A DNA stretch of 64,000 bases from Chalara sp. BL73 (Eukaryota; Ascomycota; Leotiomycetes; Helotiales): contig CAKJVC010000068.1 in assembly GCA_918026815.1 (NCBI GenBank), forward strand, positions 1 through 64,000, written 5' to 3'. Each line of letters starts with the position of its first letter. Positions within the stretch are counted from its first letter, which is position 1. Positions 33,901-46,255 of the stretch are shown in pieces. The notes under the pieces were generated by a model. That model was not told the origin of the DNA. It saw only the letters and a list, made by a program, of their open reading frames with translations, and made no database searches. The translations under genes and the position numbers were made by a program.

Positions 33901-36900
33901 TTGCACCAGTGCCTTTGGGAAATCAGTGTCCAAGAATTGTAATGGGATCAATTCATAAACTTCGTCTTCGCTGCGAGTTCGAATAATGAGCTCCGATCCA
34001 ACCATCGAGAAATGTATCTACACAGTCTCAGTATCCGACGTGTTTGAGACGGGAAGATTGGGATTGTGAGCATACCTGTTGGCCAAAGGGTCCACTACGC
34101 GTCTCAAATTCCATTCCAACCATAGATGAAGGAACGATGGCCAGCACTTTCTGTGAAGCAAAGTATTAGGCAAGACTTTTTACAGGGAAGGAGGTGCATA
34201 CCTCTCCAAACAATCGCCGATAAGTCGCGTGTAATTGGTAGGTCTGAGGGAGCCTGGTAAGAGGAAGTCCATTCACCAGGAGACTACCATCTAAGACATT
34301 GTAGTGTACCATCATCTTAGAGTAGCTTTCTTTACTGTGCGTGGTTGTTGCCAGCCACCTCTCATTCGGGGCTGGCAGGGCACTCCAGACACCACCAGGG
34401 CGATAACCAGACCATATTCGATTGACGGTATCGTCCATACCTTGTTGATTCCCGAGAGAATAATGGCGAAAATATGGCTCTAAGAGACGAGATCGTCTAG
34501 CAAAGCGCTCCAGGAGAGACCTGATTGGCAGAGGCAATTTTTCTGTGACCGCTGGGCAATGGTCATGTATAGTGATGGAGCATTCGACAAACGTTGCAAT
34601 ATCCTTGGATGAGCTGAAAATCTCCGAGGCGTGAGTACGCTCAATATCGAAAGTGCCGTGACAAGTTAAGGCCATTTCAAGAACCCGGATGTTCAGATCC
34701 GTCAAGGCGACAAGATCTTCGCTCTGATCGATAAGCTGTGTCACTTGCCTCATCCAATGCAGCGATACTGCCCGTGCTCGCCTCAGGAAGAGGAAGCATT
34801 GGTTTCTAACCGTCTTGTATGGGCTTAGCGAGAGGATCCTCAGCGCAAGAGCGATAAAAGTGCGAGTGGCTACCACGCCTTGCCAATTGCCTTCAACAGC
34901 TCCAAGAGCCTCATGCAGAACCTCGAGAAGCGATATCACAAAATCTTCTTCCTTGAGATCAAGATGAGAATCTCTGTAAAGGTCTCCCTCTCCAGATTTT
35001 CCTACTTCCCAAACTGCTTGAAGTATCAACAGATGCGTCTCCTCGCGGCTGAAATCGAGAATACGGGAGACCAGCTCACGCGCTATGTTACGCCACTGAA
35101 GTCTGTTTCCACACCGCAGAGATGCGAAGGCATAGAATTCATGCAAGCTGATTGATTCCGCACACGTGGACTGCATCGCTAGAATTTCATTAGGCGAGTG
35201 TGTCGTTTCGGCGAGGGCGAATTGCAGCTGTTGATATGGACCAGGCGGCAGCTGGAGCGTGCAAAGCTTGCGAACGCTGTAGTACCCGAGAAGATCTTTC
35301 GTCCACTGCCTCGATTTCGAATCATAGAGTGCGTAAGCTAAGCCATTGCTGACGCAAGTGCTCTGCTCCGTGGCTTCGTAGATTGGTACCCTGGGGTAGC
35401 GTGCCACGAGAAATGACTTTGAAGCAGATGCCAGCTGAAGCCTTGATGATTTGGATCTGGCGTAGTTACTTAAGCCGCTATACTCCTTCATATAGTACAC
35501 ATTTTCATCGCTCGACCGATACGATTGAGAGTCAGGTGGTGAGAAAATATCAACAAGGAGGAGATAGGTTGCATGTCGCCAGTCGGCCAGCTCTGTTGGG
35601 ACGTCGAGCTCGAAGACTGCCGCCCTAATGGCGTATTCTCCGTGTGGCAGCGGCCACTCGTGAACTCCGATCTCGATTCTATTAGCTTCCCATCTTATTT
35701 GACATTTCCGGCAATTCGGACTGTGGTGAGTTCGCTGTCGGCCTCGGTCCAAATGCGTCCCGTACTCACAGGTTCGTGCTTCCGAGTCGCGCATGAGTTC
35801 CTGATATCTATTTTGTTTTTCCCTGAACTCAAGCTTTTTGCGGTTTCGTTCTTCTTTGGCATCGGCCTCAATGCTCCGGCGCAGTTCTTGATGCCGTGGG
35901 GATTGTTCGTAGTACTGCGCCGCGAACGATACGCATTGAAACACAGAGGTCGTGGTGAGATATCGTCTCTGTCGTAAATAATCCTCTATTGCGCCAAGAC
36001 GCACCATCTGAGATAGCGTGGGTAGCAAAAGGTGATCGAAAATAGACTCTGGAAACTCTGGGTTATATTGACTAAGCATGGGGCATCGATGGATAGCACA
36101 CTTGTCAAGGGCGACCCATAGATCCATCGCATTGAGTAGCAGTAATGACATGGCCTCTGGACTACCGATGTAAATCGAAACTGCAAGTGCTGTGTACTCC
36201 CCAATGAGCTCAGACAATAGTGTGGTGGCGTTTGGAGTACCAGACCTTGCCTTTAACCATGCCGCAAGTTCGTCTTCTATCCACAATTCCACGTCTGCGA
36301 GCCATAACCTGATCTCTATCTCTGATTCTGATGCATTGAGTGAGGGGAAATTCAAGCTAGACTGCTCAATCCGTCGATGGCACTGCGGAGTGAAATCGAG
36401 CCTATCCTCTCGTGCTACCTCACGAAATGGGATGGCTCTCAAATATGGCCCAAGATTTTGAAGGCTCAACTTCGTATCTTGGTTGAAAGATAGGGCCAAC
36501 GGGTCCCAGCTCGCTTGTGTCTGGAATGGATCCGGATTCTGCTCAATGGCGGTCCACCTAGCAGCCAATTCCCGCCGAGCAGCGTCGATTACACCATGAA
36601 TGGTCTTGATCCAAGGTACCTCATTCCTCAGACCCAATTTCAGTAAACGTCGACTTATTTTAGCACTCATAGCAAATAGTAATTCACTAGAAACAGAAGT
36701 TTCCAACGAGTGTTGTAAAATATGAGCCATGAGAAAAACCATGAAGGACTTGTAAAGTATGTGATTCGGATCGTCACGCGTAGCAAGGCCAGTCTGAAAG
36801 GCAACTCGAAGAAGCAGCCACAATGGGGACCGACGCCAGGGTTTGAGCGTCCCATCACACAAGACATCGTCACGCGTACGCTTTTCAATACGATGCACAT

Positions 36901-37652
36901 CGAGTGGCTTGCCAAGACCGCGAAGCATGCCAAAGAACATGTCTGTAACAAACTTCGGATGCACCGTATCCTGTACCTCGATAGTATCCGGCTGTGCTTT
37001 TGACACTGCTGGAAACGCTTCCGCAGGAGTCTGGACATCTAGAATGGTAATCATTTGGACGAGAGCGGCACGAAAGGTGAGGTCTGCCATCCTCTCTTCG
37101 CTCACAGATATTACTGGCCCTGGGAAGGAACGCCGAAGTCGTCCTTTCGTTGTCATGACTGCTTTGTTAGTAGGAGAAAGCTCAAAGGCCTCAAATGAAA
37201 ACTGTCTTTCCATTCTTCGGATAATAAGAGCCGCATTTTGAGCATGTATATGAAAAGCGAGAATGTCTAATAGTTAGTTATATAAGAAGTACATCATTCA
37301 GACGAGCTCGAATAGATATACCATTCTGGGACATTGATTTGAGCATTGCTTCTATTTTGCCCGGTATCATTGTACCCGATGAATCTCTCATTTCTCTCAT
37401 CTTTCGTAGCATCGCGCTGCAGCCGGCCGAATTCGAGCTCTTTTGCAACGGAAGATGAGGTTGGAGCAATTCCCAGGCCAGCTCACACTCCAGCAATAAC
37501 GCCTCATCTTCTCGACCTTCGTCGTCCTCTTTCTGAGGCAGCTTTGGTGGTATGAAGACGTGATTGATAATGTACAACAAATCCAGGGATCGAGCCATGT
37601 TCGACTGTCCGTTGGTGCTGCAGTCGGCAGACTCTCCCTTCAAAATATTCAA
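27984..37652 (-). CDS. Giant DUF6606/DUF3638/DUF3645 protein (predicted ubiquitinyl hydrolase, helicase-like)
   Basis: Six exons, 37,652-37,322, 37,266-34,202, 34,150-34,076, 34,017-33,305, 33,138-29,321 and 29,272-27,984, total 9,291 bp and 3,096 residues in one frame. The introns are 55, 51, 58, 166 and 48 bp, all GT/AG, and each splice rebuilds family sequence (for example SQNDILAFHIHAQNAA, YLHATTSHCLVDQLTGRTG and LVQACMRMRKLG). N-terminal LYIINHVFIPPKLPQKEDD and FELSPTNKAVMTTKGRL match the DUF6606 type. The middle has HEWPLP and VQDYAHWLHMSTGSVEWRP. DUF3638 carries a P-loop-like MGLGKSSVIVP and a Walker-B-like DESDEIL. DUF3645 is followed by a DEAH-like YLDEAHTRGTDLKMP and a motif-VI-like QACMRMRKLG. 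Databases label such proteins ubiquitinyl hydrolase; the biochemistry is not settled. Met19 (37,598) is an alternative start. Confidence 0.92.
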
Positions 37653-38985
37653 ATCAAGGAGTAGTCTTTGGGATAACGACTGAGCCTCTGTTGATTAGGT
37701 GGGGGCCGTGGATAAATAGGAAATAGTTGAGATAAGGTTAAACTTTTTTGGTGTGTTGTGAGGGGGGCGCCTCGCAATTTCCGAACTTCGGGCAACCGAG
37801 CCGTGCCTAGTTGTTGGTAGCTATTTGTATGTAGTTGTGATCACGTTACCGGCACGTGAAACAGTGGGACCTCGATCTCCCTCAACTTCGTAGAACTATA
37901 GCTATAGAAAAACAACAACGCAACGACAAAAACACGAGCCACAAAGAGTCAACAAGGAAACAATAAAATACACAACCTGCAATATTTCTACATACGGGTA
38001 CGATTAAAACGTAGACCGCTAGTCATGCGCCAAGGCTTGGCATACAGCGCCGCCCAATAGTTAAGCGAGCCAATTAACTAGGAACTCGGCTAAATATTAG
38101 GCCGACCCACCAACTATAGAAAAAGACCCCCCAAAAAAATTGGGATTATTTACTTTATAATTTTTTAACTATTGTATTATAAACTTTTATTGGTTATTAC
38201 TATGGAATAAGTCAAAATACAGCGGTTTGAAAGTACCAAAACTGGGGGGGTTTATCACTGTTTTACGCACTCTCAACCGCTCACTTAGGAGGGCGAAGAC
38301 TCAACACCTATATGTGGTGCCCTCTACGAACGTGCCCTCTACGAACCTTCAGCGTTTTACGTCTGGAGAGCCGAGATTGAGTCAATTCGAGCTGGAGTCG
38401 AGAACGCACGGTACAACACAACACTCGAAACAGAGGTCATTTCAACTGGAATCAAAGACTACAAGCCTCCGTATAAGGCAAAACCTATTCTACAGTACTC
38501 GCCGTTCGGTTACCTGCGCACTGGCAGGGCGACAGTCAGTCGAATATCCTCTAGAGCAAAATTTTCACTCGATCCACTTTTATTTTAAGCCTCAATCCGA
38601 CATCGAAGCAATTTTTTATAACTACATCTACTTGCCTTTTTGCGGTTTCCATGCCTTTCGCTAAGGGGGACTAACCTCTGGGCATCTAGTACGAGCTACG
38701 AACAGCGTTGACTACTAAGAAAACGACGAGAATAAACCTTGGGAAGGAGACAGCAGGGCCGGCAGAAAGAATAAAGCATTTGCAGAAGGGAAGAAAAGTT
38801 TGAAGGTGGATTTGAGGAGCAAAAAAAAAAAGGATGAATGAAAGCTTTGGTTATATACAGGGACTTAATCCTCAACACTCACTAGAATACATAAGAGGTT
38901 TTTGGAAGAAGTATGTTAAGGCTACTGGTCTATTAATATTGGCTAGTACAGTTTTTGTAGGTTACTTGATGCTCCTGCGTTTTCC
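37653..38985. other. Intergenic region, possible repeat debris
   Basis: Holds the upstream region of the giant gene. From about 38,125 a tract with CCCCCCAAAAAAATTGGG and, some 110 bp on, ACCAAAACTGGGGGGG looks like the two sides of an imperfect inverted repeat. The plus-strand frame 38,227-38,664 (145 residues) has no recognisable domain or hydrophobic signal and is not called as a gene. Confidence 0.4.
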
Positions 38986-38989
38986 TTTT

Positions 38990-39153
38990 ACTCTCGGACA
39001 AAGCACATTCAGAACCACAGTATTTGTTACTGTTATTAGGATCGCGAAGCTCACGAGAAGGGCCTGCCTGAGGGCCAGGCCCGGGGGCCTAGCCGTGTTA
39101 CATAGTCCTCGACTGATACAGCACGTTAAAAGGAATAATTATTATTATTATTA
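38990..39153 (+). mobile_element. Possible LINE (Tad1-like) 3' end fragment
   Basis: A short tract rich in GGCCTGCCTGAGGGCCAGGC and GGGGGCCTAGCC ends in AATTATTATTATTATTA at 39,137-39,153. A G/C-rich tail followed by a TAA-type microsatellite is the usual look of fungal Tad-clade LINE 3' ends. No reverse transcriptase remains upstream, and no flanking duplication was found. Confidence 0.35.
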
Positions 39154-39283
39154 GTATCTTATTTAATTATAATCTGGTTAGATTAGAATATATTTGAATA
39201 ATATGCTGACTAATACAACTTCTAGTGGTCTCGCTTAATTAAGGTTAAGGTTTACGGGAGCCCTCCTTTTGACTGCCACTTGC

Positions 39284-39373
39284 CTTGATTTAGTATAGAT
39301 CCCGCTGTCAGGCTTATCAAGCGAAGTAGCGATAAGGAGTCTGCTAGAATCAACACGACACTTCTAAATCAAG
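39284..39373. repeat. 90-bp segment with perfect 10-bp inverted ends
   Basis: CTTGATTTAG at 39,284 is exactly inverted as CTAAATCAAG ending at 39,373. It could be a very small MITE or a chance palindrome; no target duplication is evident. Confidence 0.4.
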
Positions 39374-39925
39374 ACTAATTAATAGCTCTTGTAAATAGCT
39401 TATTAGTAATCAACGAAAATTAGATTCTAGCACTGTACAAATCGGTGAAAATTAATTCATTCAGGGCTTTCGGCGCCATATATGACCTCACCTTACAGTA
39501 AGATCTGGTGGGCTATTTTCGGCTGCTGAATAGGGGCTCGCTTCTGACGCCAAGTCAAAATAGAGCTAGTTCGTTCCGAGGCAACTAAAAATACCCACGT
39601 GATTCAATTTATACAGTACGAACAGGCATCTACGATCGAACATCAGATTAGACCGAAAAAAGAAAGAATATATTACAAAATCAAACCGTCTGAGTTAGGC
39701 AGCATCAAGATTGACAGAGAAACAATCGAATCTGAAAAGAAAGGGATAAATACTGAAAAACCGCTATAGGCTTTCGACCAGAACACCGGGCATTTGCTGT
39801 GATCTATCAATCATTTGAAGCCAAGGGCCTTGGAGCTCCTGAGGCCAAATCTGTTCCACGGGAAGCTGTTGAGGGAATGGTTCGTACCATCGCCCGTAGA
39901 AAAACTGAAAGGGACGGTGCTAGCC
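39374..39925. other. Intergenic region, no gene identified
   Basis: Region downstream (on the minus strand) of the repeat-protein pseudogene. No recognisable frame or repeat; the plus-strand frame 39,815-40,168 is a shadow of that pseudogene's C terminus. Confidence 0.45.
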
Positions 39926-40636
39926 CTAGGGATGCTCTCGTTGTGCAGGAGCAAGGGTAGGAGGCGACTGTTGGATCACATGGCGTGGGACCTGTTGAGA
40001 CTGAACCGTGGTTTGGGGCGATGTGTTGTGGAGTACATGTTGAATGGCCTGTTGCCTGCGTGTTTGGCCTGGTTGTCGATGCGTGGAAAGAAAATGTTCA
40101 TTCTCAAAAGAGCCTTCAGATCCGGGACTAGGCTGGGTGCCTTGATCTTGCTGTCCGGTCGTACCTAAATCTGGGGTCACAACCCCCCATGGAAACCCGA
40201 GGGAACTCCCTGCGGCGCTCCTGGCGTCCAGCTCCAGTAATAGCCATTTCCCGACTGGCTCGATATCCATGTCCACGAGCCTGAACCTGTTATTCCAGAT
40301 ATCGTAGGAGGTGTCGTGTTCAGTGTGACTAAAAAATACTCAACTACTCAATTAGTAATTGAGTATTACTCAATGAGTTGAGTTGAGTTTGAGTAGTAAA
40401 AGGTTTAAGTTGAATTTGAGTAGTTAATTTTACTACTCAAAATATTCAAATTACTACTTAACTTTTTTTAAACAATAATAAATTAATATTTTATTTAAAA
40501 TTATTAACTTTTATTAAACGTATCAATACAGCAATTACTAATATTAAAAACTTTTATAGTATAATTAATATAAAATTTTTATTACTATTAAATATACAAA
40601 ATTGTAAAACTTTTTTAGTATTTAAATTACAAAAAT

Positions 40637-40637
<1 letters not shown>

Positions 40638-40679
<42 letters not shown>
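40638..40679. repeat. Poly(T) tract, 42 bp
   Basis: Uninterrupted T run inside the left part of the decayed hAT element; probably slippage expansion in AT-rich DNA. Assembly length may be unreliable here. Confidence 0.85.
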
Positions 40680-41018
40680 CGCTATTAATAATTCTTTAAT
40701 TTTTTAAACAAATAATTTTTTTAAAAGTATTTTTATTAAGTCGATTTTTTAATTTATTAATAATTAAAGCACTATGTAAAATTTTTTTTTTTAAAAACGT
40801 ATTCGTAACCGAAATTTGTAAATATTTTTTAATTATTAAAAACAAAACCGGATATTTATTTTTATTAAATATTTAATATTGTAAAAGTTTAACTTATAAA
40901 AATTAATTAATTTATTAATAAAATAAAATAAAAATTAATTTACATTTTTAGTAGCTTTTTTTTTTTTAAAATATAAATATAATTTTTTTTAAACTTTTTT
41001 TTCGTTATTTTGTAAATA

Positions 41019-41192
41019 TGTCACGGCACGCGCTGTGGATCTACAAATACAGAGGGCAACAGTGGTGCAATACGAGAATCTATAGCTAAAAAAAGAAAAG
41101 GGAGCTCGAGGAAAGCAGGCTATATATACACAAAGAGCTCGAAGAGCTCGCCTAATATAGATCACGTGTGCTTGCGAGCACGCGACGTGACA
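41019..41192 (-). repeat. 3' LTR of the Gypsy element
   Basis: 174 bp, begins TGTCACG and ends CGTGACA. Differences from the other LTR are transitions, mostly A here where the other copy has G. Confidence 0.93.
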
Positions 41193-44100
41193 TTATTTTT
41201 CTCTCCGGAAAAAGCTCGCTTTCGAGCTTTAAAAGCACGGCAAGTTACTATTTAAGTAGTCGTAATTGTTAATACTTTTTTCCTATGCCCTAATCCAATT
41301 CTTTAGCTTCAAAAGCGGCTTTTCTGCGCTTGGGTTCTGTAAATAAAACGCTTTTAGCAAATAAAAAGCGTACTTCAAGTCGAAAGCTAAGTACTACTCG
41401 GAGTTTTTTTCCTAGTTTACTTAGCGAGCTTTGTACTTAAGCTTTTTACGCTTTAGCTTGCAGGCTAGCACTTCTTTCAGTTTTTACTTCAGCTTGTTTT
41501 GAACTACAATTGGCTCAGCTTTTTCCGCAACTTGTTTTAGCAAAAAAGCGTTTTTTGCTTTACGCAAGCGATCGGCTAAAAACACGGAGTATATTTTCAT
41601 AAAGCTCGAAAGCTCTAATCGGAAAAAATAGCCTTTTTAAGCAATAATAAGCCAAAGACTCTTTATTTAAAAATCGAGCTTAGCACTAAGCCGTTTTCTG
41701 CGCCAGTTTTTTGCTAGCATATAAACGTAATTATTTACGCCGAAATCTACTAATCGGCAGCGTTTGTTAGCGCTTTTAGCATAAGTTTCTTATGCTCGTT
41801 GCAAACACTTTTTAGCTTTTTTTTATGCTTCGTGCATTTTTTGCGCGTATACTTAAGCTTTTTTTCGGTTAAGCTTTTTTCGCGCGTTTTTTAGTGCTTT
41901 TTCCGCGAGTTTTTAGTTTTAAAACGTGTTCGGTTTATAGCCGTATTGAACTTCGAATAAAAACATTATTTTTAAGCTTTTGTACAGTAACGTAAACTGC
42001 GTGTAGTTTATTATAAAAATCAGCTCCGGCCAGTCGTTTTAATAGTAATTAATAAAAAGCTTAAGCCGTAAATCAATATACTAGTTAACAATTTTTATTT
42101 AGCCGTTCGTTTAAAAGTAGTATACTGTAAAAAGCTTTAGTTTCACTTTTAAAATACGCGTAAACTCGTTCTAAAACGACGAAATAAACTAAAAGCCTTT
42201 ATTTAACATTATTGTTTAAAAAGCTTCGTAACAGCAATAAATACGCTCGATATATATACAAGCTATATTTCGAGCATTTGCCGACTTTAAACAAAAAATC
42301 GATACTGCTTATTTGCAAAATTTATCGACTATTACAAAAAAGTTGTCGTGCTTGTTTTTTGCCGCAAAAAACGACTTATAATCTATAAACACGTGCTGCT
42401 ATAGCCGGTCGAGAATAAAAAGCGAGTGCAAATAGCTAAACGTGCAGTTACGTAGTACTGTTGCTTTTCGGCATGCTTTACAGAAATAAACGTAGTTAAA
42501 CACGTCGTTTAAAAAACTTTTTTACTAATAGTTTTAAGCAACAAAAAGCTTTGTTTTAGAAATTTTTAAATGCGCCGTCGACACTTAAGCATAAACTTTA
42601 TTTAAGAGCTGAGCGCGAAACGTTTTTTTTGTCGATACTACAAGCTTTTTTTGCTACAAAAGCAGCTCGTTTTTCAGTTTCTAGTTTTAAGCTTTAGCAC
42701 GAGCTTAAGCACGTATAAGCTCCAGCTCGGTACTTTTTTTGTTTGCTTCGAGCAGCTGGTTTATTAAATTAAAGTTTCTGGGAGCAAAGCGGTTCTTTTT
42801 CGAACGTTCGGTTTAGCTTTCGAGTGCAGCTACAAGCAACTAAACCAAAATACGAACATTTACTCGGTCGGAGCTTAGCAGAACTTAGTCGCGAGTCTTT
42901 TTTTTTAAAGCGTTTTAAAAAGTTACGTTTTGCTTTTTTCTTGTTAAAGCATTTGCTTTTTCGTTAGCTTTCTTTAGACAGTATATAATATTAAAATAAA
43001 ACTCAAAAAGCACTTCCGTTTAACGAGCTTAGCAAGCATTTAGCGCTTTGCTTGTTATAAAATACTTCAGTGCTTTGTAGTTAGTAAACATTTAAATAAA
43101 AAAAGTAATGCTCGCTAAGTCCGCTCGCTACTGTGTCAGCGAGCGTACAATAGCTAGCATTTTTTTGTTGTGCACTTAGTAATTAAGCTTCGCAAGTGCT
43201 ATAGTTTTCGAAAAGTACTTTATAGAAAACTACGGGTTTTTAAAGCTTCTGCGTTATAAAAGCACTTTTGCTACGATTCCGTCGCTCGCGTTTGTTTTTA
43301 CTAAATTTTCAAGCTCGTAGTCGTAATGCTGCAGCACGAAAACGGCTGTTAAAAACTTTTTAAACAACGCAAAAACTTTTTGGCAGTTTTTGTTAAACTT
43401 GAAAAAAACATTTTTTTTTGTGAGCTGTGTTAAAAAAAATGCTAAACGTTTGTAATTTTTAATAAAACGCCGGTAGAAATTGTAAAACTTCAAAAACGAC
43501 TGTACGCTGCGCATATTAGTTAGCTAAGCCCAGGAAACAATAGCTGAAATTTTGTTAAAGTTTACTTCAATGCTTTTTGTTGTAACTATAAAGCTTAGAT
43601 ATTTAGTACAAGTTATATAAAACTTTGTTTTCCGAATGTTTACTTGCAAACCGGCAGCTTATAGCCGATCGAAAACTTTGCGGACATATTTTACGTGCTC
43701 GCGCTTGCTGTTAGAAAAAATCAAAATATCGTTTAAGTAAACTATGCAAAAGTTATTTAAATAGTCAAAAAGCACGCTGTTCATATATTTCTAGTACGTG
43801 GCCGAGCTGTTTGTCAGGCCAAAAAAAAACACTTTGCACTTGTAAAAGCCGTAGCGCGTACAGAACGTTGTAAGCTTTTTTAAGTCAAAATTTATACGTA
43901 TACAATGAAACGTTTAGCGAATATTAAGCTTAGTGTAAATTTTGGCTTTTGCTAAACGTGCTAACGTTTCGTCGATTAAAAAAAGCGAGTATTGATTTTT
44001 TCGAGTAATCGAATTAAACTTGCAGTAATCAATACAAAAGCGAAAGCTTTTATTTTTTTTTTTAACAAAAAAAACTAAAAACGCAAAAAAAGCTTAGCTT

Positions 44101-46081
44101 TCGGCAATAAAGCTTTTACTTAAGTTCTCGAGCAAGTACTTTTTAACAGCGAAAAGCTTTTTTGTAGTTATTCTGTAAAAAAAGCTATAACTCAAAGAAT
44201 TTGGCTTTGTAAGCTCGATTTTGTGGTTTATTTCAAAACGCAACGAAAGCAATTTGTCGGAAGCTTTTTTCGAAAACGCACTAAAACGATTTCGATAAAA
44301 CTTAAAAACTTTAGCTTAAACTAAAGCGTTATTTTTACTGTAGTTTAGTTTTGCTATTAACAAGTAAGCTTTACTTAATAAGTTAAAAAGCTTGCGAGCT
44401 ATGATTTTCCGCTTTTCTAAAATTTGATCGATTTTATACAGGCTTGTTGTAAACACTAAATTGCTTTTTCGACGCGTGTAAAGCGTGAACGCAAGTGCGC
44501 TAATAAGCGCTATATCTATGCTTAGCAAGCTTTTGTCGACAGTTGCTTTCGCCGAAGTAGCGAGCTTAATGCTGTTTTGTTCCAAAAACAAAAATGGCTG
44601 CTAGGGCTTAGTTAGTGCTAAAAAGACGACTAGTAGCTCGAGCGCTTCGCGCTGGAGGGTAGGAAGCGCGTAAGCATTGTACTCAACGCTAAAGCGCGCG
44701 CAAGCTTCGCGCTGAGGAGTTAAAAGTACTTAAGCTTTGTCAGTATTACTAAGAAGCGTGCAAACTTCGTGCTGAGGAGTAAAAAGCTTTTCCAGCACCG
44801 GCTTTAGAAGCTCGTCGAGCTGAACAGGCTTTGCTAAAATTAAAAAAACGATCAAAAGCTTTTGCACACGGCGTGCTAAAGCTTCGCGCTCAGCGATAGC
44901 TTGCTTTGCGTCGCGCTTGTCCGCGTCTTTTTGTACGCTCTCGTCGGGCGCTTAAAAAGCGAGCGAGGATTAAATGACGAGAATCAGCCTGTCGAAGGAT
45001 TCTGTAAAAAGCAAATAGTTCGGCTATTTAATGATTTTATTTTTGACACTTAACTAAGCGTTTTGTTGTTCTAGCTACTTACGCTTAATAATCACGTCGT
45101 GAAAACCTAGATTAGCAATAAAAAACGGCTGTTCCGAAAAACGTTTTTTGTCGACAGCAAAAAAAAGTAATATAACGTCGGTAATAAGCTCCGCGCGCTC
45201 GCCGTCGAAGCTTTTTACTTTAATAAGAAAAAAAAGTTGGAAACGTCGAGCTCCGCACTTAGCAATCAGCTGCTCGGCCAGCGAGCTGTGAATCAGAAAA
45301 AAAGCGTTTGCTTCAGTATCGATAAAGCTCGAAATGCTGTAACAATATCCATTTTTTATTAAACTACAAAAAATTGTGAAAGCATCTCCGCCTATAAGGC
45401 GACGTAAGTCGAGAATAGCACGATCTCTATCTTTTCTTTTAGTACGCTCTGAGAGGGAGACTTTTCTCAGAGCTTTTCTTTTCCCGACTCTTCCCCACCA
45501 TCTTCCGAGCTTGAGGGCTGAATAGGGGGTGATTCCGAGTTAAACCTGCTCCCTGTTGCCAGCTGCTTTTTCAGGTCGACGAACTGCGCAGCTTGTAGTC
45601 GAGCTTGCTTTTTGCTGGTGGCCAGCTTTTCTTGTATTTGCTGTAAAGTGGCCTGTATTGCTATTATAGCAAAGTTCTCAGAAAATAATAGTCCTGCTTC
45701 GTCGTTTTGAAGAGAGCCGGGGTTTTAAGCGTGTGGTGCTCCCGAAGTAGTTGCGGCTGCTTTGCTTTTAGCACCGCGTTTTGTGCCGGTAGCGTCAGCT
45801 ATTGTTGTGCTTGTAACAAAATAACAAAATAAATAAAGTGACAAAATAAGTAAATCAAAAAATGGATATAGTATCGAAAGCTTTCTGATTGCGCGGGGCG
45901 TAAGCTGACGAGCCGCGACTTCTTCGAAAAAAGAAGAAATAAGCGAGCGCTGCTGTAGGTCGTCGAGAGCTCTTTGAGCTTCCGGTACGATATTTTAACT
46001 TTCGTAAAAAATAGGTATTCGAGCCTCTTTAAGAAGATATTAAGCCTTCCCAGGCTGTTGATTAAGGAGAGCTATAGATAA
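41193..46081 (-). pseudogene. Gypsy gag-pol, RIP-decayed
   Basis: The minus strand keeps recognisable pol pieces in correct order. 44,591-44,316 contains FTLYTRRKSNLVFTTSLYKI, from the region before reverse transcriptase. About 43,742-43,711 encodes [10 protein letters not shown], the RT active-site motif with one Asp mutated to Asn. 43,514-43,254 contains FLKFYNFYRRFIKNYKRL and a stretch ending DASDG, the RT/RNase H junction. About 45,900-45,380 is less AT-rich and should be gag. Many in-frame stops prevent any product. Asp-to-Asn is the change expected from G-to-A mutation. Confidence 0.88.
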
Positions 46082-46255
46082 TGTCACGGCACGCGCTGTG
46101 GATCTACAGATACAAAGGGCAACGGTGGTGCAATACGAGAATTTATAGCTAAGGAAGGAAGAGGGAGCTCGAGGAGAGCAGGCTATATATACACGAGGAG
46201 CTCGGGGAGCTCGCCTAATATGGATCACGTGTGCTTGCGAGCACGCGACGTGACA
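46082..46255 (-). repeat. 5' LTR of the Gypsy element
   Basis: 174 bp, same ends as the left LTR, and less mutated (keeps G where the other has A in GGAAGGAAGAGGG and CGAGGAGCTCGGGG). Contains a TATATATA stretch that could serve as promoter. Confidence 0.93.

Larger units (their letters stand above)
41019..46255 (-). mobile_element. Ty3/Gypsy LTR retrotransposon nested in the hAT element
   Basis: Two 174-bp direct LTRs (41,019-41,192 and 46,082-46,255), each TGTCACGGCA...GCGACGTGACA, bound a 4.9-kb interior. The exact 5-bp duplication AAATA lies at 41,014-41,018 and 46,256-46,260. The coding remnants all read on the minus strand, so the 5' LTR is the right one. A purine stretch abuts the left LTR as expected for a polypurine tract. 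The element inserted into the hAT, so it is the younger of the two. Confidence 0.95.

Noticed and set aside
16697..37652. Secondary metabolite gene cluster
   Set aside because: Desaturase, SDR and hydrolases occur together, but no core synthase, transporter or pathway regulator is present.
38227..38664. 145-residue plus-strand frame as a gene
   Set aside because: No recognisable domain or signal, low-complexity Ser/Arg content, and inside a stretch with repeat debris.
38834..39154. 106-residue frame as a membrane protein gene
   Set aside because: Its C-terminal part runs into a repeat-like GGCC tract and a TAA microsatellite; better explained as a transposon remnant.
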